Below, one piece after another: positions 14,301 to 25,467 of a DNA stretch of 64,000 nt (the stretch's first letter is position 1; each line of letters opens with the position of its first letter). The DNA is from Watersipora subatra. Its lineage: Eukaryota; Bryozoa; Gymnolaemata; Cheilostomatida; Watersiporidae. The stretch spans positions 56,677,415-56,741,414 of the forward strand of contig NC_088716.1 in NCBI RefSeq assembly GCF_963576615.1. Reading direction: 5' to 3'. The notes beneath the pieces were generated by a model that saw only the letters and a program-made list of their open reading frames with translations, was not told the DNA's origin and searched no databases. Made by a program: the position numbers and the translations under genes.

Positions 14301-14966
14301 GTTATATATATTATAGACCCTCTTATTGACATTACATCTATTATAAATAAACACTTTATTTGCACACTGCAGTTGCACTACTTCTATGTTGCTATAACAA
14401 CTCACTGGCTAAAGCAGAATCCTTAATGTCGCTATAGCATAGACATGTGAATTGTAGTGAGTAAACCTTGGGTTTATTTTCTTTGTAATCATTGAGCTTT
14501 GTCTACATTGTGCATTGCTAGATCACTGTACTTTTTGTACCGATCTCTCAAACATCTATTACATCATATTACAGGATACAGGAGAAGTTCAACTTTGTGA
14601 ATCTTGTCAATTTCTGCAAGAAAATATACCAACCGCATTAAAAAAGAAATACTTCACTTTTCTCAGTAAAAAAAAGCAAAAAATGAAACCACCCACAGAA
14701 AAAGGAAAAATCCTCCTATATAGAACTGAGGTGGTCAGACGGTGAGCATGTGATTTTATAACTTTCATGACCTTTGGTGACCTTCTTGCTTCATTGGCTA
14801 GTTGTTAAACTTTTGACCTTCATGCCTTGCAGAGTGTGATTAACTGCATATTTACTTTGTATGGTTTTCTTCCGTCACGGTCACGGGTTTTTATTTTTTG
14901 TATTACAATTCGTCTTCACAACTCTATAGAACATTCTACAAATATAAAGTATTAGAAAAAATATGA
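11377..14966 (+). CDS. Triple CCCH zinc-finger protein (5' end missing)
   Basis: Exons read by hand: 11377-11544, 11746-11967, 12694-12984, 14575-14741, and a probable terminal exon 14930-14966 ending in TGA; all join in phase, giving about 294 residues. Three CCCH fingers are visible. Finger 1 (C-x5-C-x5-C-x3-H, ending CQYAHGKNEL) is in exon 1. Finger 2 (C-x7-C-x4-C-x3-H, ending CTYAHGKSEL) is in exon 2. Finger 3 (C-x7-C-x6-C-x3-H, ending CVYAHSKKEL) is split between exons 2 and 3. Next come an acidic stretch rich in E, S and D, a CxxC pair (LCESC) and a lysine-rich tail. Intron 2 uses a GC donor (AG|GCAAGT); finger 3 is complete only with that junction. Such fingers usually bind RNA. The C-x-Y-A-H-x-x-x-E-L pattern recalls ZC3H7 or HELZ2 proteins, but I cannot name the family. 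There is no start codon in the first exon, so the gene begins upstream. Confidence 0.75.
11560..11700. repeat. Degenerate ~11-bp repeat in CCCH intron 1
   Basis: Imperfect tandem copies of a short motif like TTGTACGACC/TTTTACGACC fill most of the 201-bp first visible intron of the CCCH gene. Confidence 0.7.
13066..13540 (+). repeat. 30-bp array, forward, in CCCH intron
   Basis: About 16 tandem copies of a 30-bp unit containing CTATAATAGATGCAATGTAA followed by ATAAGAGTGT. It lies in the intron between CCCH exons 3 and 4 (12985-14574). The ORFs reading through it (repeats of YNRCNVNKSV or the antisense IYIASIIDTL) arise only because 30 is a multiple of 3. Confidence 0.95.
13668..14345 (-). repeat. 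30-bp array, inverted partner
   Basis: About 22 copies of the reverse complement of the unit in the neighbouring array (typical copy contains TATAGACACTCTTATTTACA). The two arrays are separated by about 130 bp of unique sequence. Together they form a large inverted repeat inside one intron of the CCCH gene. Confidence 0.95.
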
Positions 14967-15854
14967 ACACTGGTCTACAACTCAAGGTTTGTGATATCTG
15001 TCAGCTGTCATAGCAGTATGGCTTAACTCTTATAGCAAAACTGCAAGCAAGTATTTGGAAAATTTGATTGGAGAATTACCCTGGGTATATCATATTGGAC
15101 TGCCAATATTCTACAACAGAGATTCGCAGAATTGCAGTTACTGTTTTGCGCTATTTTTAGAAGTTTGTGCGTAACTAATGATAACCTAAATATTCTTCAA
15201 GATTCATTTTATCAAATATGTTTGTAAACAATTGCATAAGTTGTAGGATGCATGAAAGCGTGGCTTGCAACCACGGATGATGAAGTCAGCAAAAGTAATC
15301 TCACAAAAATTTACCAATGGTATGAATGGGTTGGAGAGTCCAAAGCAAGAGTATGTGTATTGGCAATCCTGACAAAGCCACGCAGTGGTGATTGATAACC
15401 CACGCCATCTCCAGAGCACTTTTTTGTTGTGACGCCAGTTAATGCCCAAGCTCGGATTTTGAATATTTTAAAGACGGGTTGACAGTTACCCCCTACCTAA
15501 TACCTTTAGTAAAGCTAGATTTGAGTTGAGAACAAGGATCTTTGCTGTTTCTATGTTTGTAACGCCCTTAATGAAAACGTGTCATAAATATTTCAGCTTG
15601 TCATATAAAATTGTCTTTTGAAAGCATTCAAAATGAGATTAGCATGAGTTTAAATTATTTCAAAAGTTTATTTGAGTATTAGAATGCTACAATATTAACA
15701 TGTTTTACTTATTAAAATTCTATAATGGATGAGTAGTGACATATTTTGGACGTAATGTTTTATTCACTCATTAAGAAAGCTTCTTGGAGTTTTCTAAGCA
15801 TCCTTGACACGGATTTCTGGTAGTTTACTTGAATTGGATTGCAGATATACTGCT
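14967..15854. other. No gene seen
   Basis: AT-rich sequence downstream of the CCCH gene. One 81-codon reading frame on the minus strand (15204-15449) shows no recognisable domain and is not supported as a gene. Confidence 0.4.
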
Positions 15855-16050
15855 GAACTTTTACTATAATAAGAGTCATGTTTGTCTGCCTACTCGAAGC
15901 TATGCTAAGATCATTAGGAAAAAGATTGTGTGAAGCGGGAATTTAACCTGGATATTCAGATACCGGCTAAGCACACTACCTTCTGCGCCACTCCACCAAC
16001 TTTTCACATCTGAGAATAATTGTGTACATACATATTACACATGATGATTT
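15855..16050 (-). mobile_element. tRNA-derived SINE copy
   Basis: Read on the minus strand, it contains a tRNA-like A box (TGGCGCAGAAGGTAGTGTGC) and, about 40 bp on, a B box-like GGTTAAATTCCCGC. A related sequence lies at 20605-20800; both share ACTATAATAAGAG(T/C)CATGTT and a later GAATAATTG(T/C)G block. Two diverged copies with pol III promoter boxes support a SINE family. Confidence 0.7.
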
Positions 16051-16227
16051 TTTACAGCGTGCGAGACTGCAGCTGCACTAGCTGTTTTTTAAAAATCAAC
16101 TGGAAATTTGGGTCGTATATATAAAAGTACATGTAAGTGTTAAGGAAACCTCTCTACAGTGTTTGATTAGCGGCTCTGAGATGTGTACTCTTTACTCCTA
16201 ACTAAACAAAGCAATCTTACCTTAGAT

Positions 16228-16558
16228 CAGCTGTCCGTAACCTGGGATCAACCAAACCTCTGGGGATTCGGTGAGTCAGTCTCAGGGGTTCAGCGGAAGA
16301 GGCACAGCTTGTCTCTCAAAGGCAAGAGTAGAAATCACACTGATTTTCAAGGTCTTTATGAAAAGATTATAACTTGTGAGTTCATGCATTGCATTGGTTT
16401 TAGGTTCTGAATGCACAGTTCATTTTGTGTACCAATAAGCCATATACTCATGTCTTGATTGTAAAAAAAATATTTCCTTTTCCAATAAAGAAGGGTTCAG
16501 TGAAAGAGCATATGGGACTGGTAGGATTCAGAGCGGCCAGCAAAGTTAAGAGCCACTG
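16228..16558. mobile_element. Non-autonomous hAT element (331 bp)
   Basis: The left end starts CAGCTGTCCGTAACCTGGG; the right end, read inward on the other strand, starts CAGTGGCTCTTAAC. These are degenerate hAT-type terminal inverted repeats of the CAGTGGTTCTTAACC kind. The flanks CCTTAGAT and CTTTAGAC are a 6/8 matching 8-bp target-site duplication. No transposase is encoded. Short ORFs through it (16183-16634) are not genes. Confidence 0.65.
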
Positions 16559-17479
16559 CTTTAGACTCAAATTAGGAATTAAAGATATCGAGTGTTTTAG
16601 TAATACAAACAATTATCAAGGAATTTATATTTAATTGTATTATTTTGTATTGTCAATATTTAATTTTCAAGTGCCAACCAGCTGATACTATTGATGTTCA
16701 TCTTGTCTTTCAATTAAAATCTTCAACCTTTCACTGCCTTAGTAAGAACTTTCTAAACACTATTGATCTCATTAAGTACTATTAATTCTGCCGTACTTAA
16801 TTTTGTCAGCGGAATTTAGTCAGGCAACAGACCTTGCTAGTTGATAATTAAACTGTGCTGGTAGTTAAACTGTTATTTGTTATGAAGAAGTTGTCTTATC
16901 TCAGAAAGACAACTTGTTGAACGCTACTTCCTTGCGTTGGGTCAATATGGAGTACTAGGTGATACCTAGCTCCAAGTACTTTGAGTACTATCAGTATTAC
17001 CATCACGAGATGATGGTCTAGTGTTATCTCTTGTTCTCTTTCCTTCACTTTATTGTTATCTATTATTATTACCATCGTTGTTGTCGACTTTCTCAGCTCT
17101 TCAACCAAATGTTGTTGGTATCTGTTTAGAACTGCTAACCTAAGATGTTCAACACCTTTCTGTTTCTCAGTATAGTAACTGATACTATTAGATCTTCCTT
17201 TCAATTACTGAATATTAACATGGCTGCAAAAACCTTTTTACTTTCTGAATATCCACCTGTCTGCAAAAGCTTCCTTTGACTTGCTAGATATCTGTGTGAC
17301 TGCAATAACTTCTTTTGACTTGCCAGATATCCATATGATACTCAAGGAAAAATGATACCCGGTACAACAAATTACTGTCCAGGTTTACAAAGAAACAGTT
17401 GAGGGTGGACTAAAAAGTTGCAAACATCGAGAGTAAGAAAAACCACACTAAGGACAAGAATCTGCTAAAACAAGAGCCA
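16559..17479. other. No gene seen
   Basis: AT-rich sequence with short imperfect repeats near 17220-17340 (CTTTTGACTTGC(C/T)AGATATC-like). A 102-codon minus-strand frame at 16896-17204 has no recognisable domain. The last 100 bases may belong to the LINE relic that follows. Confidence 0.35.
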
Positions 17480-18090
17480 AAGATCAAAAAAGGTGATTAA
17501 ACAACTACATGTGCATGGCTTTGAATATGAAGGAACAGAAGGACTCATCCTGGCAGCAAAGGAACAGACATTACTAACACGATGGACAAAGTTTCACATA
17601 TGTAGATACGTGAGAGGGAACGTTGCTGTGCAAGATATGCAATGCAACCGAGGAAGCAATTTTTTATATAGGCCTCCTCAATAGTGCCAGATACTGACAC
17701 AAATTGAATAGAGGAAGTGGCATGATTATGTGACACAACTACAGTAATGGAATCTGTGCAAGAATTATAGAATTCACCATGCTAGTGGTAAGTGTATACA
17801 GCTAGTGGTAAGTGTATACAGCAGAGAGGGTTTTGAAGAATGACAAAGCAATAATTCTGTGAGATCTTTCATTACAAACATAACTTGTCATTCAAATTCA
17901 CAGAATATATTTGGCAGTAAAAGACCAGGAAAATGACCTCACATGGAGTATAGAAATTGCAGAACCTGGTGACAATAGAAGAGAAAAAGAAAGAAAATAA
18001 AATATCAAAAACTTGCAAGAGAACTTAAAAAGCTTTGAAAAACTTCTGCAACAATAATACCTGTTCCGATGGGTAACCATACTGAAAGAA
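17480..18090 (+). pseudogene. LINE relic: C-terminal part of ORF2
   Basis: Broken reading frames in three phases give the conserved tail of a family of invertebrate non-LTR retrotransposons. They include TEGLILAAKEQTLLTRW near 17535, a CxxC piece LCKICNATEEAIF near 17630, RKWHDYV near 17710, EIAEPGDNRREKER near 17955, and KYQKLARELKKL with an IPVPMG-like end near 18005-18070. In intact elements these follow the reverse transcriptase domain. Several frameshifts and stops show it is dead. A short piece with ATGACCTCACATGGACTATA, matching 17930 onward, recurs at about 19501. Confidence 0.65.
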
Positions 18091-18435
18091 TATTATGTTT
18101 GTTTTTATTCAGAGTGAAGCTAGTTTTTGGTCTAGGACCAGGTCTTTTTCCCCAAAAACCTAAGGTTTCCAAAATGATATTTTCATATTCAAGTCTTCAT
18201 CTCTAGTACTTCCAATAAAATGTGTGCTGTTCCCAGCGGAGCAGACTAGTGATTGGTTACAAGGAGAGTGCAACTCAATGCAAAGAAATAACTCAGGTAA
18301 TCTGTTGTTGTTGCCAGGGCACTGGTTACAATTGGGACAACTGCTGTTTTTATTGGTCAAAAAGCCTTGAGATCTCTCATCTTAAGTTCTGATACTTTTT
18401 TATTTTCTTTTACCACCGTTTTTACACCTCCTGGG

Positions 18436-18975
18436 ACAGCATTATCAATATACTGGGATAGCAGTATCAATATCCTGGGACAGCAATATCAATATTCTAG
18501 GACAGCAATATCGATATACTGGGATAGCAGTATCAATATCCTGAGACAGCAATATCAATATTCTAGGACAGCAATATCGGTATCCTGAGACAGCAGTATC
18601 AATATCCTGAGACAGCATTATTAATATCCTGGGACAGAAATATCAATATCTCGGTACAGCAATATCGATATCCTGGAACAGCAATATCAATATCCCGGTA
18701 CAGCAATATCAATATCCCGGGACAGCAATATCAATATCCCGGTACAGCAATATCAATATCCTGGGACAGCAATATCAATATCCTGGGACAGAAATATCAA
18801 TATCCCAGTACAGCAATATCAATATCCTGGGACAGCAATATCAATATCCTGAGACAGCAATATCAATATCCTGGGACAGCAATATCAATATCCTGGAGCA
18901 GCAGTATCAATATCTTGGGACAACAAAATCAATATCCTGGGACAGCATTATCAATATCCTGGGACAGCAATATCA
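18436..18975. repeat. 22-bp minisatellite
   Basis: About 24 copies of a 22-bp unit (CAGCAATATCAATATCCTGG plus GA) with scattered changes. No gene is associated. Confidence 0.93.
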
Positions 18976-20604
18976 ATGATGACACACTATTTTAGCTTTT
19001 TTGACCTGAATGATATCTGCCTGTTTTGTTTCTGTGAATTCACCAACACAACCATTGAAGTCCTATCACACTATTACCTTATTCTTTACCAGATTTTCAG
19101 CTCTATTTTTATGCCATGACTCAGGGTGAGGTATTCATGCGCTTTCATGAGACTCCAATAACAGGTATTACGTGCGTTGCGAAAGGCGGCGGCTTTCGCA
19201 ACGCATGAATATTTGCCGTATAACGCATAACATTCATTCATCACCTCTTATGCAACTACCAAAAAGTATATTCAAAGTCAAAGAGGCAGCCGAGTGAGCT
19301 AACAATATTTTCATAACCATGGTAACGCTCTTATAGGAATGTTTACTTATTTATTCTATTTCTCACTTTAGCAGCAGCATTGGGTTTAGTGCCCATATAT
19401 CAGTTTGTCAAATCAAGCATTGATTGGCAAAGATAATTTTAAATTGTATCTGGTTTGTTATTAGAGTCAAACAAAGCATAGAACCCTGCTTTGACCAAAA
19501 AAATGACCTCACATGGACTATAGAAATTGCAGGATCAGAATACTAACCTATCAGCATTCCTATCCATGCTGATAGGTTAGCTAATCTGGCTGTAGAGGAA
19601 TGATAACTCTCATCATAGACATAAGACTGCCTTGGCCTATGTAGTCACTATAGAAGTTTTAAACTCAGATAATCTGAGTTATCTGTCCTTACAATAGTGA
19701 TAGCAAAACGACATAATTTGTACAGTAGAAGAGGCCACTCAATTGTTTTTAAATAACACAGAGTTGGAGTTAGTTCTCCTTTGAAAAGAGCTGATAACTC
19801 AGTCAAACAAAGATGTAACTGGCGCTTTCCAATTGACTGACTGTATTTCTGGAAACATTTATGTAGTAAATTCATCTACAGTTCTTTCGCGTATCAGCAT
19901 GTAACATGAAACAACTAAAAGCTTTATTAAAAGCTTTAATCATAAAATTAAAAAATCAACGCTTTTCATTTTGCTACTAAGAAAATCACATCGCATTACG
20001 TGTTGAAGAAGTTTCCTACATAGCTCACAAAAAGTTTCTGGAGAAGTGACCACTTAAAAACTTATATGGAATCAAATGGGTACGAAACCACTTTAACCTC
20101 GCAATAATGGTCTTACCAAAACTGGTACATGAATAACAATGGTGAGTTGAGAAAAGGCTTGCGAAGTCATTTGCTGGTTCAAGTTTGTAATTCAACAAGC
20201 ATTAGCTCACAAACACATGTATGTTAAGCCGCATTCATATTTGTATATTTGTTTGTTTACATTTCATGTTTCAAACAGTTTTGGCTCCCTCTGCTCTCTC
20301 TTTTTCACTCTCTCTTTCACTCTCTTCCCTTTATTCTATTTTTCTCTTTTCTTTCTCTTTAACTTTCAGAACAGTCGTGTAGTGCTAAGTAAGCTTTGTG
20401 CAAGCTATTTTTTTAACAAATTGTATACTTTGAAAGAGTTTCTTTAGGTAGTGTGTTCAATAAAAATAGAGCAAGTTTAGTAATAATTATAATACTAAAA
20501 GTAAAAATAATTACTGTAGATGTGATAGATGTTAATAGAGCGCAAACTCATTATCCCATTTTCACAGCCAGGTAAAAGATAGAACCATTGCTGGCTGCCA
20601 AATC
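18976..20604. other. Intergenic; two perfect hairpins and a pyrimidine tract
   Basis: No gene supported. It contains a perfect 13-bp inverted repeat at 19173-19205 (TGCGTTGCGAAAG with 7-base loop GCGGCGG), a perfect 14-bp inverted repeat at 19543-19580 (CTAACCTATCAGCA with 10-base loop), a LINE scrap at about 19501-19535, and a CT-rich tract at about 20281-20370. Confidence 0.6.
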
Positions 20605-20800
20605 TTTACTATAATAAGAGCCATGTTTGTCTGTCCGTCAGTCCGCTCATCCGTCTGTCTGACGCCAAGCTAAGAGGTTAGGAACAAGATTGCACTGCAC
20701 AGGAAACTCAAATATTCACATTTCCAATCAGGTTAGCAACTGCATCACTCACCCACCTTGCTGTACTACAGAATAATTGCGCAAATATACTTATTACACA
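20605..20800 (-). mobile_element. Second copy of the SINE-like repeat
   Basis: Shares ACTATAATAAGAGCCATGTT and downstream blocks with 15855-16050 in the same orientation, but the tRNA-like boxes are more decayed. Confidence 0.6.
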
Positions 20801-23011
20801 CGACTCTTTCTCACGGCTTTTCGGCATTACTAGCCAAATAATTATCCTAACAACAAAGTTTCTAAGAGAAAACTCTGAAGATTGACAACTAATTTGTTAA
20901 AAGCAAATACCATTGCTGTGAAAATAAAAATGAGCAATTAAACAAAACAATAATTAAGAATAAATTTGCATATCATAATAATCTGTTGAGATAAGTTAAC
21001 AGTCTGTGTCAGCAAGATAACAAGGATGTTGTTACGAAGCACCAAGCTGCTAGGATAGTACACCAACCTCTCCTTTGCCACCAGCCTTCACCACCACGGC
21101 GATGCACGCCCACAACAGAATGCTGTCACAAATTTCATGGCAGTTCCTACTGCCTATTTCTAGACAAATCAATTAAGCAGCCAGGCTGCTATATGATCGA
21201 CTCTTAAGCCCCACCACCATCCACGGATTTCCAGTGGATTTTCTGTCAGCCCGCAAAAGCATGGCGATTCACTAAATCAGCTCCCTTGCTCTCCTCGCTG
21301 AGGCTTCTGTCAAGCATTTGATTCACGGCTATTTAAATAGCGAGACCTGTTAGTTCCTCGGCTTTTCTGTGAAAAACTAGTTTTTCAAAGCCCTAGCTTT
21401 CTATGAACGCCAGCCCCACCCCTCTCCCCTTCTGCATTACTGGCTAATCACTGAAAAGCTTAGAATATTTACATAATATCCCACAATCTGTTAAGAGGTA
21501 GAACAATGGGAGAAAAGTAGCGCACACTTACATGTAGCAACAGCTTAAGATATAAAACAATGCTGACAGTTTGAGAAAAACTCATATAAAAATGTCCTTC
21601 AAGGTTAGAATATTGATAATTGTAAAAATCGTTTCATATCGGAGCCTTACTCTAGCTTGTGAGTTTCAAAAGCTATACATTCAGGGATAATTTATAGAAA
21701 CAGGAGAAGCCAAGTGATATGGAATTACACCTTAAGAAACTGCCCTTCCTTCCAAAAGTTAAGACACTGGAAGCTTAACTCCGTGTACCTGGTTCCTGCG
21801 CTATGTGCGATGAATATAAATAGTACTGTAAATGTCTAGCTATTAAGGAATAGCATTGGCAGCATGCTGAATAATAATTCTACTAGCTCGTGTTGTTAAA
21901 GCTGGTTGGAATATAAACATGCAATATGGTTAAGTTTGCTTTCCAAGTTCTATCATTTTTACTATTACACTTTGAAAGTTTGAATTATAAAAAACTGAAA
22001 ATCTACAACTTTCACTGCCCTAGTTAACTTACTTGACCTAGCTGACCCAGTTCATGGCTACAGAGTAGTAGCTAGGAGGAAAAAAGAGGACATAAATGAT
22101 GACAACTTAGCAATGAGACACAAACGGAACAATATGATTGAGCCAATGGGTACTAAAATAGCTCATCAGCTTAGAAAATACTTTATAAATATTACGCAAG
22201 TAAAATATAAATAAATAGGGTACAAATCTCACTTATTTTAACAAACAACCATTAAAAGAACACATATGCTTTTATTTAGAAACTGGAATCATTAACCGAC
22301 TGAATTATTTTAAAAACTAGCCAAAGGCAAATGTAAAATAATTGGCTTTGATAATATTTACTCACACGACTGAGAGTACTAATAATAGTGAAAAACACAC
22401 GCTCATGCATGCGAACACACGCACGTACGCTCGCTCCACACATGTACCAAACACACGCACGCTCGCACCACACACAGGACTTGTGCACCAGAGCCTTTGA
22501 CTATAAGGTGTGTTTTTATAATCAAAGCTTCATCTACTCAGGCACAGAAATAAACATCGACCTTTATATGCTTAGCAACTATATTCATAGAAGCTCAACT
22601 TTGTTTGGTCTTTTCTCTTTCAAGGTAAATTGTAAGCGTTTGGTAAAATAATAGCCATATCCCTGATTAACAAAATTCAAATTTTTTTTATGATGAATTT
22701 CAGCCAATATATATGGGTAGAATTTGTCTATGCTTTCTACAAGTAAGTGCCTTGTTATTCAGACCTATAATGACAACTTTTAACGTTTTTAAACGGTTAT
22801 CAAGTTAATATTAACAAATGAAATCTGCATCAAAATCGCCGAATCCTATCTTTTAAAATGCAGACAAAGAAAAATGATTCATAAGTTAGTTTGATAATCT
22901 TATATGATCTTACTTTGTTTAACCCGGATGCAAGTTGCACAATAAAACGTGACGAACATACTGAACAGAAGTAGAGAGGAAAGATTGGTAGCTGAAGTCG
23001 TTGAACTTCTT
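20801..23011. other. No gene seen
   Basis: AT-rich with a slightly GC-richer patch at about 21040-21430 that has no convincing reading frame, and a CACACG/ACGC-rich simple stretch at 22395-22480. The overlapping short ORFs there come from the simple repeat. The 3' untranslated region of the fucosyltransferase gene should lie just left of 23012. Confidence 0.4.
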
Positions 23012-24211
23012 TTAAAGACGGGTAATGTCTTCCATATGCTCTCCTTTACGGTCCCGACCTTTTTCGCTGAGATAAGTGAAGCACCGAGTATTTTCACTAA
23101 AGTGTTTATATACATCTATTGATTGTCTAATTGGTGTTTGAAGCTTCGCGCATAGCTCCATCATCCATTGCTGTCTATTTGGTTTAAAGAGAGCCCTGTA
23201 GGAATCCCTCCACTTGTGGTACTTGTTAAAGAGTGTCTCATTGCTTGCCACATCATGCAGATGTTGAGCTAGATCCCCGAATGTTGCAAAAGAATCGGCA
23301 TGGATATAAGAATTTGGTGGCGCGAGCGTTTTATAGTTTACTCGATTTCCTCGAACTATAGGAATCATGCCCAACATGAGATTGCTCCAAAACTTTTCTG
23401 TCACGTAGTCGTCACAATCTGCGTTTTCAAAAGCTAAATAGAACTTGTACTTGCTTGCCATTCCCTTTTTGTATTTAAATCCTTTGAGATGGTGCTTCGA
23501 GCAATCTCCATAGATGTCAATATCTATAAAATCTTTTAGGCTTTCAACATACTCCTCTCTTCTGCTGCTAGTTACGCAGTTGCTCACCAGCCAAACTACC
23601 AACTTTGATCTTTGCGCAAAATTGTTTTTGTTTTTTTTGTTTATTTGAGGCGATACTAGTTTCTCATAAGTGCCATAAGGTATGACTATATCCGAGTCTG
23701 ACTGAAATGTGACAGTCATATTAAACATATTGTTGAGTTGTTTCAGTTGATTTGGGTAGTAAAATGATTGCGGTTCCTGAATCATGAGTACCCATAGTTG
23801 ATCATAGCTGTGACGAGTTGGAAGTTTTGATAGGACAAAGTCTTTTCGGTTGAGATTATTATACAAATGAAATACGACTGCGTCACTTTTACTATAAAGT
23901 GATTTATCGGTAGTCCATTCACAATGAAGTTGCGAGCGGCTCATAGATTCTAAAACTTCAATTCGCCGTTTCACGTTTAATTTACTTCCATATATGGTAG
24001 TGTAGAGCAGGATGCGTTTTGTAGTTGGGCTCTTAGCTCGCCAGGCATTGGTGATATTCTTAGTTTCATCAACATATAACTTAGCTTCTTCATATAATTT
24101 TGTGTAACTGCCCAGTGCTCCACTTTGATAACGGTAAGTTGTTAGAATCACCACTAGGGATAGTCCAAAACAGGTGGCAGTTAACAGCCAGAGCACTCGA
24201 GTCATCGGCAT
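23012..24211 (-). CDS. Alpha-1,3-fucosyltransferase (GT10 family)
   Basis: An intact intronless 399-residue protein. It should transfer fucose from GDP-fucose to N-acetylglucosamine-containing glycans in the Golgi. A short N-terminal tail and one membrane segment (about residues 7-25) give type II topology, followed by a stem and the catalytic domain. Family motifs visible: QEPQSFYYPN (145-154), an acceptor-side motif NMTVTFQSDSDIVIPYG (164-180), VVWLVSNC (205-212), IYGDC (233-237), and the GDP-fucose-binding signature YKFYLAFENADCDDYVTEKF (255-274). NYKTLAPPNSYIHADSF follows at 292. Potential N-glycosylation sites are N52, N164 and N324. The start is the upstream ATG of M-P-M; M3 is also possible. 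Length matches the family. Which acceptor (Lewis-type or core alpha-1,3) cannot be told from sequence. It lies on the same strand as COX4, 1.3 kb beyond that gene's stop codon. Confidence 0.93.
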   Translation of the reverse strand: MPMTRVLWLLTATCFGLSLVVILTTYRYQSGALGSYTKLYEEAKLYVDETKNITNAWRAKSPTTKRILLYTTIYGSKLNVKRRIEVLESMSRSQLHCEWTTDKSLYSKSDAVVFHLYNNLNRKDFVLSKLPTRHSYDQLWVLMIQEPQSFYYPNQLKQLNNMFNMTVTFQSDSDIVIPYGTYEKLVSPQINKKNKNNFAQRSKLVVWLVSNCVTSSRREEYVESLKDFIDIDIYGDCSKHHLKGFKYKKGMASKYKFYLAFENADCDDYVTEKFWSNLMLGMIPIVRGNRVNYKTLAPPNSYIHADSFATFGDLAQHLHDVASNETLFNKYHKWRDSYRALFKPNRQQWMMELCAKLQTPIRQSIDVYKHFSENTRCFTYLSEKGRDRKGEHMEDITRL

Positions 24212-25467
24212 CCTGCTCCTTTCCAGCTAGTAAACCTCACTAGTAGGTAGCAACTCCTGTTACTGAATGCCTGTTTACTAAGCCGGCCACTAGGAATACT
24301 AACACAATAGCATTCAATGCCAAGCTAGAGCTCATAGTTGATGCTGTATCACATATCATTATCTTGACTGAATAACATGAGCGAGGCACTGGATTGTGAA
24401 TGAATGCAAAACTGAATAGAGAAGAGAACAATTAAGTAACTTTCAGAATACATCTTTTTTTTCAGCATATGTATTGTAAGAACTTTCACAAAATGAAAGC
24501 TTGCTAACAATGCGTTGTTCTTCAGATTGCAAGACTAATGCAGACAAGATTTGATTGTTTTTAGTCTATGATGGCCATAGCTTTACCTATAAAATTCATT
24601 TCATTTGTTACACCCTACACGCTCATATTAAAAAGTAGAGTGCCACAAATAGCCGATGATCAGCCTTCAATACAAGGGATAACTACGGTAAACATATCAA
24701 ATAGTTGAGTTGGAGAACATTTATGGTGTAACAATGTAAGCCGAAAGCCCCCAAAGTTTTGAATCCATATCTAAGAGGCTTCCAAAGTTCATTAATAAAC
24801 TAATTCATTGTCAGTCTGTTGCCCTCATTGATAGCAGCCTATCTGAGACATGGGTAATCCTTGAATTCCTACCTCAGAACTGTGAAGATAATCAACTAGG
24901 TGCAATATTGGAGAATGTCACTTATCCTAAAATTTTATAAAAATGTCATAGAACTTTGTTTTGGTAGTGCTATGGGGCACCTGTGAACTAAGACTAGGAG
25001 CTCAGCGACTATGCTATGGGCAAGGTCATCAAGCTCTGCAACAATGTGTTGAGACAGATTGTACACGGAGAGTTCCATTCATAACAGGAGAGCTTATCAC
25101 AATGATACTACAGTAACTCCCATATCGAGCAATGAACATATATTTAAAATGGCTGCTTGTTCTCCATGTAACTAGGCAACTTCGCCCAGTACATAGATTA
25201 GATAGGTTTATCAATCAGTATTTTTCTCAGAGTACACAACTGGGTGAGCATACCAAGCGAGATCAGAGCCAAACAATAAGACTTCAGTGACGAATAGATC
25301 GTGTATTTATATTATACAGTCATTACGTAACAACATATCTACACCACAAACAATCAATATATTACCAAAGCATCTTGAAAGCAGTGCATGGCCAACGGTG
25401 TCAAAGATCAGCTAAAAAAATACTTTGATGAACTAGATATGAAATCCGTTTTACTATCGCGCAGCTT
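24212..25467. other. Spacer between fucosyltransferase and COX4
   Basis: No coding region supported. It should hold the fucosyltransferase promoter and 5' leader and the COX4 3' untranslated region. Short frames at 24240-24431 and 25029-25214 have no domain. Confidence 0.4.

Noticed and set aside
13047-14405. ORFs of 77-233 codons with YNRCNVNKSV or IYIASIIDTL repeats
   Set aside because: Products of the 30-bp arrays inside an intron.
15204-15449. Minus-strand 81-codon ORF
   Set aside because: No recognisable domain, no splice support and no repeat evidence; left unassigned.
22388-22651. Plus-strand 87-codon ORF
   Set aside because: Starts in a CACACG/ACGC simple repeat and has no domain.
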